Shown here in pieces: positions 61,891 through 64,000 of a DNA stretch of 64,000 nucleotides (position 1 is the stretch's first letter; each line of letters starts with the position of its first letter). Position numbers and translations under genes: made by a program. A model generated the notes under the pieces. That model made no database searches. It saw only the letters and a program-made list of their open reading frames with translations, and had not been told where the DNA came from. Where the stretch lies: the NCBI GenBank assembly GCA_034440615.1, contig JAOTOM010004737.1, positions 186,001 to 250,000 of the forward strand, written 5' to 3'. This stretch comes from Ashinkailepas kermadecensis. Its lineage: Eukaryota; Arthropoda; Thecostraca; Neolepadidae.

Positions 61891-64000
61891 AGCCGAGTGG
61901 TTCCCTCCACAAGACTGAAGTGTTTATAGTGTATCCAGCCAGTGGTTCCTCCACAAGACTGAAGTGTATCCAGCCGAGTGGTTCCCTCCACAAGACTGAA
62001 GTGTATCCAGCCGAGTGGTTCCCTCCACAAGACTGAAGTGTATCCAGCCGAGTGGTTCCCTCCACAAGACTGAAGTGTATCCAGCCGAGTGGTTCCCTCC
62101 ACAAGACTGAAGTGTATCCAGCCGAGTGGTTCCCTCCACAAGACTGAAGTGTATCCAGCCGAGTGGTTCCCTCCACAAGACTGAAGTGTATCCAGCCGAG
62201 TGGTTCCCTCCACAAGACTGAAGTGTATCCAGCCGAGTGGTTCCCTCCACAAGACTGAAGTGTATCCAGCCGAGTGGTCCCTCCACAAGACTGAAGTGTA
62301 TCCAGCCGAGTGGTTCCCTCCACAAGACTGAAGTGTATCCAGCCGAGTGGTTCCCTCCACAAGACTGAAGTGTATCCAGCCGAGTGGTTCCCTCCACAAG
62401 ACTGAAGTGTATCCAGCCGAGTGGTTCCCCTCCACAAGACTGAAGTGTATCCAGCCGAGTGGTTCCCTCCACAAGACTGAAGTGTATCCAGCCGAGTGGT
62501 TCCCTCCACAAGACTGAAGTGTATCCAGCCGAGTGGTTCCCTCCACAAGACTGAAGTGTATCCAGCCGAGTGGTTCCCTCCACAAGACTGAAGTGTATCC
62601 AGCCGAGTGGTTCCCTCCACAAGACTGAAGTGTATCCAGCCGAGTGGTTCCCTCCACAAGACTGAAGTGTATCCAGCCGAGTGGTTCCCTCCACAAGACT
62701 GAAGTGTATCCAGCCGAGTGGTTCCCTCCACAAGACTGAAGTGTATCCAGCCGAGTGGTTCCCTCCACAAGACTGAAGTGTATCCAGCCGAGTGGTTCCC
62801 TCCACAAGACTGAAGTGTATCCAGCCGAGTGGTTCCCTCCACAAGACTGAAGTGTATCCAGCCGAGTGGTTCCCTCCACAAGACTGAAGTGTATCCAGCC
62901 GAGTGGTTCCCTCCACAAGACTGAAGTGTATCCAGCCGAGTGGTTCCCTCCACAAGACTGAAGTGTATCCAGCCGAGTGGTTCCCTCCACAAGACTGAAG
63001 TGTATCCAGCCGAGTGGTTCCCCACAAGACTGAAGTGTATCCAGCCGAGTGGTTCCCTCCACAAGACTGAAGTGTATCCAGCCGAGTGGTTCCCTCCACA
63101 AGACTGAAGTGTATCCAGCCGAGTGGTCCCTCCACAAGACTGAAGTGTATCCAGCCGAGTGGTTCACAAGACTAGTGTATGCAGTGGTCCTCCACAAGAC
63201 TGAAGTGTATCCAGCCAGTGGTTCCCTCCACAAGACTGAAGTGTATCCGCCAGTGGTCCTCCACAAGACTGAAGTGTATCCAGCCATGGTTCCCCACAGA
63301 CTGAAGTGTATCCAGCGAGTGGTTCCCTCCACAAGACTGAAGTGTATCCAGCCGAGTGGTTCCCTCCACAAGACTGAAGTGTATCCAGCCGAGTGGTTCC
63401 TCCACAAGACTGAAGTGTATCCAGCCGAGTGGTTCCCTCCACAAGACTGAAGTGTATCGCGGGCCTCCCAAGACTGAGTGTATCCAGCCAGTGTCCTCCA
63501 CAAGACTGAAGTGTATCCAGCCAGTGGTTCCCTCCACAAGACTGAAGTGTTCCAGCCGAGTGGTTCCTCCACAAGACTGAAGTGTTCCAGCCAGTGGTTC
63601 CTCCACAAGACTGAAGTGTATCCAGCCGAGTGGTTCCCTCCACAAGACTGAAGTGTATCCAGCCGAGTGGTTCCCTCCACAAGACTGAAGTGTATCCAGC
63701 CGAGTGGTTCCTCCACAAGACTGAAGTGTATCCAGCCGAGTGGTTCCCTCCACAAGACTGAAGTGTATCCAGCCGAGTGGTCCCTCCACAAGACTGAAGT
63801 GTATCCAGCCGAGTGGTTCCCTCCACAAGACTGAAGTGTATCCAGCCGAGTGGTTCCTCCACAAGACTGAAGTGTATCCAGCCAGTGGTTCCCTCCACAA
63901 GACTGAAGTGTATCCAGCCGAGTGGTTCCCTCCACAAGACTGAAGTGTATCCAGCCAGGGTTCCCTCCACAAGACTGAAGTGTATCCAGCCGAGTGGTCC
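61891..64000. repeat. 37-bp minisatellite, about 57 copies, running off the window
   Basis: Units of TGAAGTGTATCCAGCCGAGT plus GGTTCCCTCCACAAGAC. Units before about 63150 are almost identical; after it many single-base deletions and larger losses appear. Confidence 0.96.

Noticed and set aside
61433..63970. Very long minus-strand frames of 400-700 codons
   Set aside because: They are the 36- and 37-bp arrays read through; frame changes mirror copy-number indels and there is no unique sequence.

Overview
This is animal nuclear DNA, most likely from an invertebrate. It holds one spliced gene with a very long intron, several classes of eukaryotic transposon, long AT and GA microsatellites, and an exceptional number of minisatellites. 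No prokaryotic operon structure is visible. The recognisable gene resembles the protostome type-3 GABA-B receptor, which suggests a protostome; the exact group cannot be read from the sequence and this is inference.

Layout. 0-6.2 kb: a nearly intact piggyBac element (941-4585, TTAA on both sides) whose transposase frame has one stop codon, then two LINE reverse-transcriptase 3' fragments split by about 0.8 kb of LTR-like sequence. 6-24 kb: no confident gene; a duplicated repeat that carries AT tracts, a hammerhead-like retroelement tail, decayed repeat-encoded fragments, a 48-bp minisatellite, a 1.5-kb GA/AT/GA tract and a tRNA-derived SINE. 24.7-26.5 kb: two copies of a TTAA-targeting non-autonomous element, one nested exactly inside the other. 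27-31 kb: four minisatellites.

35.4-64 kb: a GABA-B-type class C receptor gene on the + strand. Exon 1 (35428-36045) encodes a signal peptide, a long Ala/Asp-rich repeat and the start of the ligand-binding domain. Exon 2 (60973-61113) continues that domain in the same phase. The intron between them is about 24.9 kb and holds arrays of 33, 5, 33, 29, 23, 20 and 32 bp period, one complete TTAA element, and another TTAA element split by a 6.27-kb hAT-like element with a perfect 8-bp target duplication. Later exons lie beyond the window, which ends inside a 37-bp array.

The most unusual signal is at the exon edges of the receptor gene. The 3' end of exon 1 together with its 5' splice site has been amplified into about twelve AAG/GTAGG-like donors. 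The end of exon 2 with its donor is repeated about four times. The acceptor of exon 2 is the last unit of a 32-bp minisatellite. Both exons are thus embedded in tandem copies of their own splice sites.
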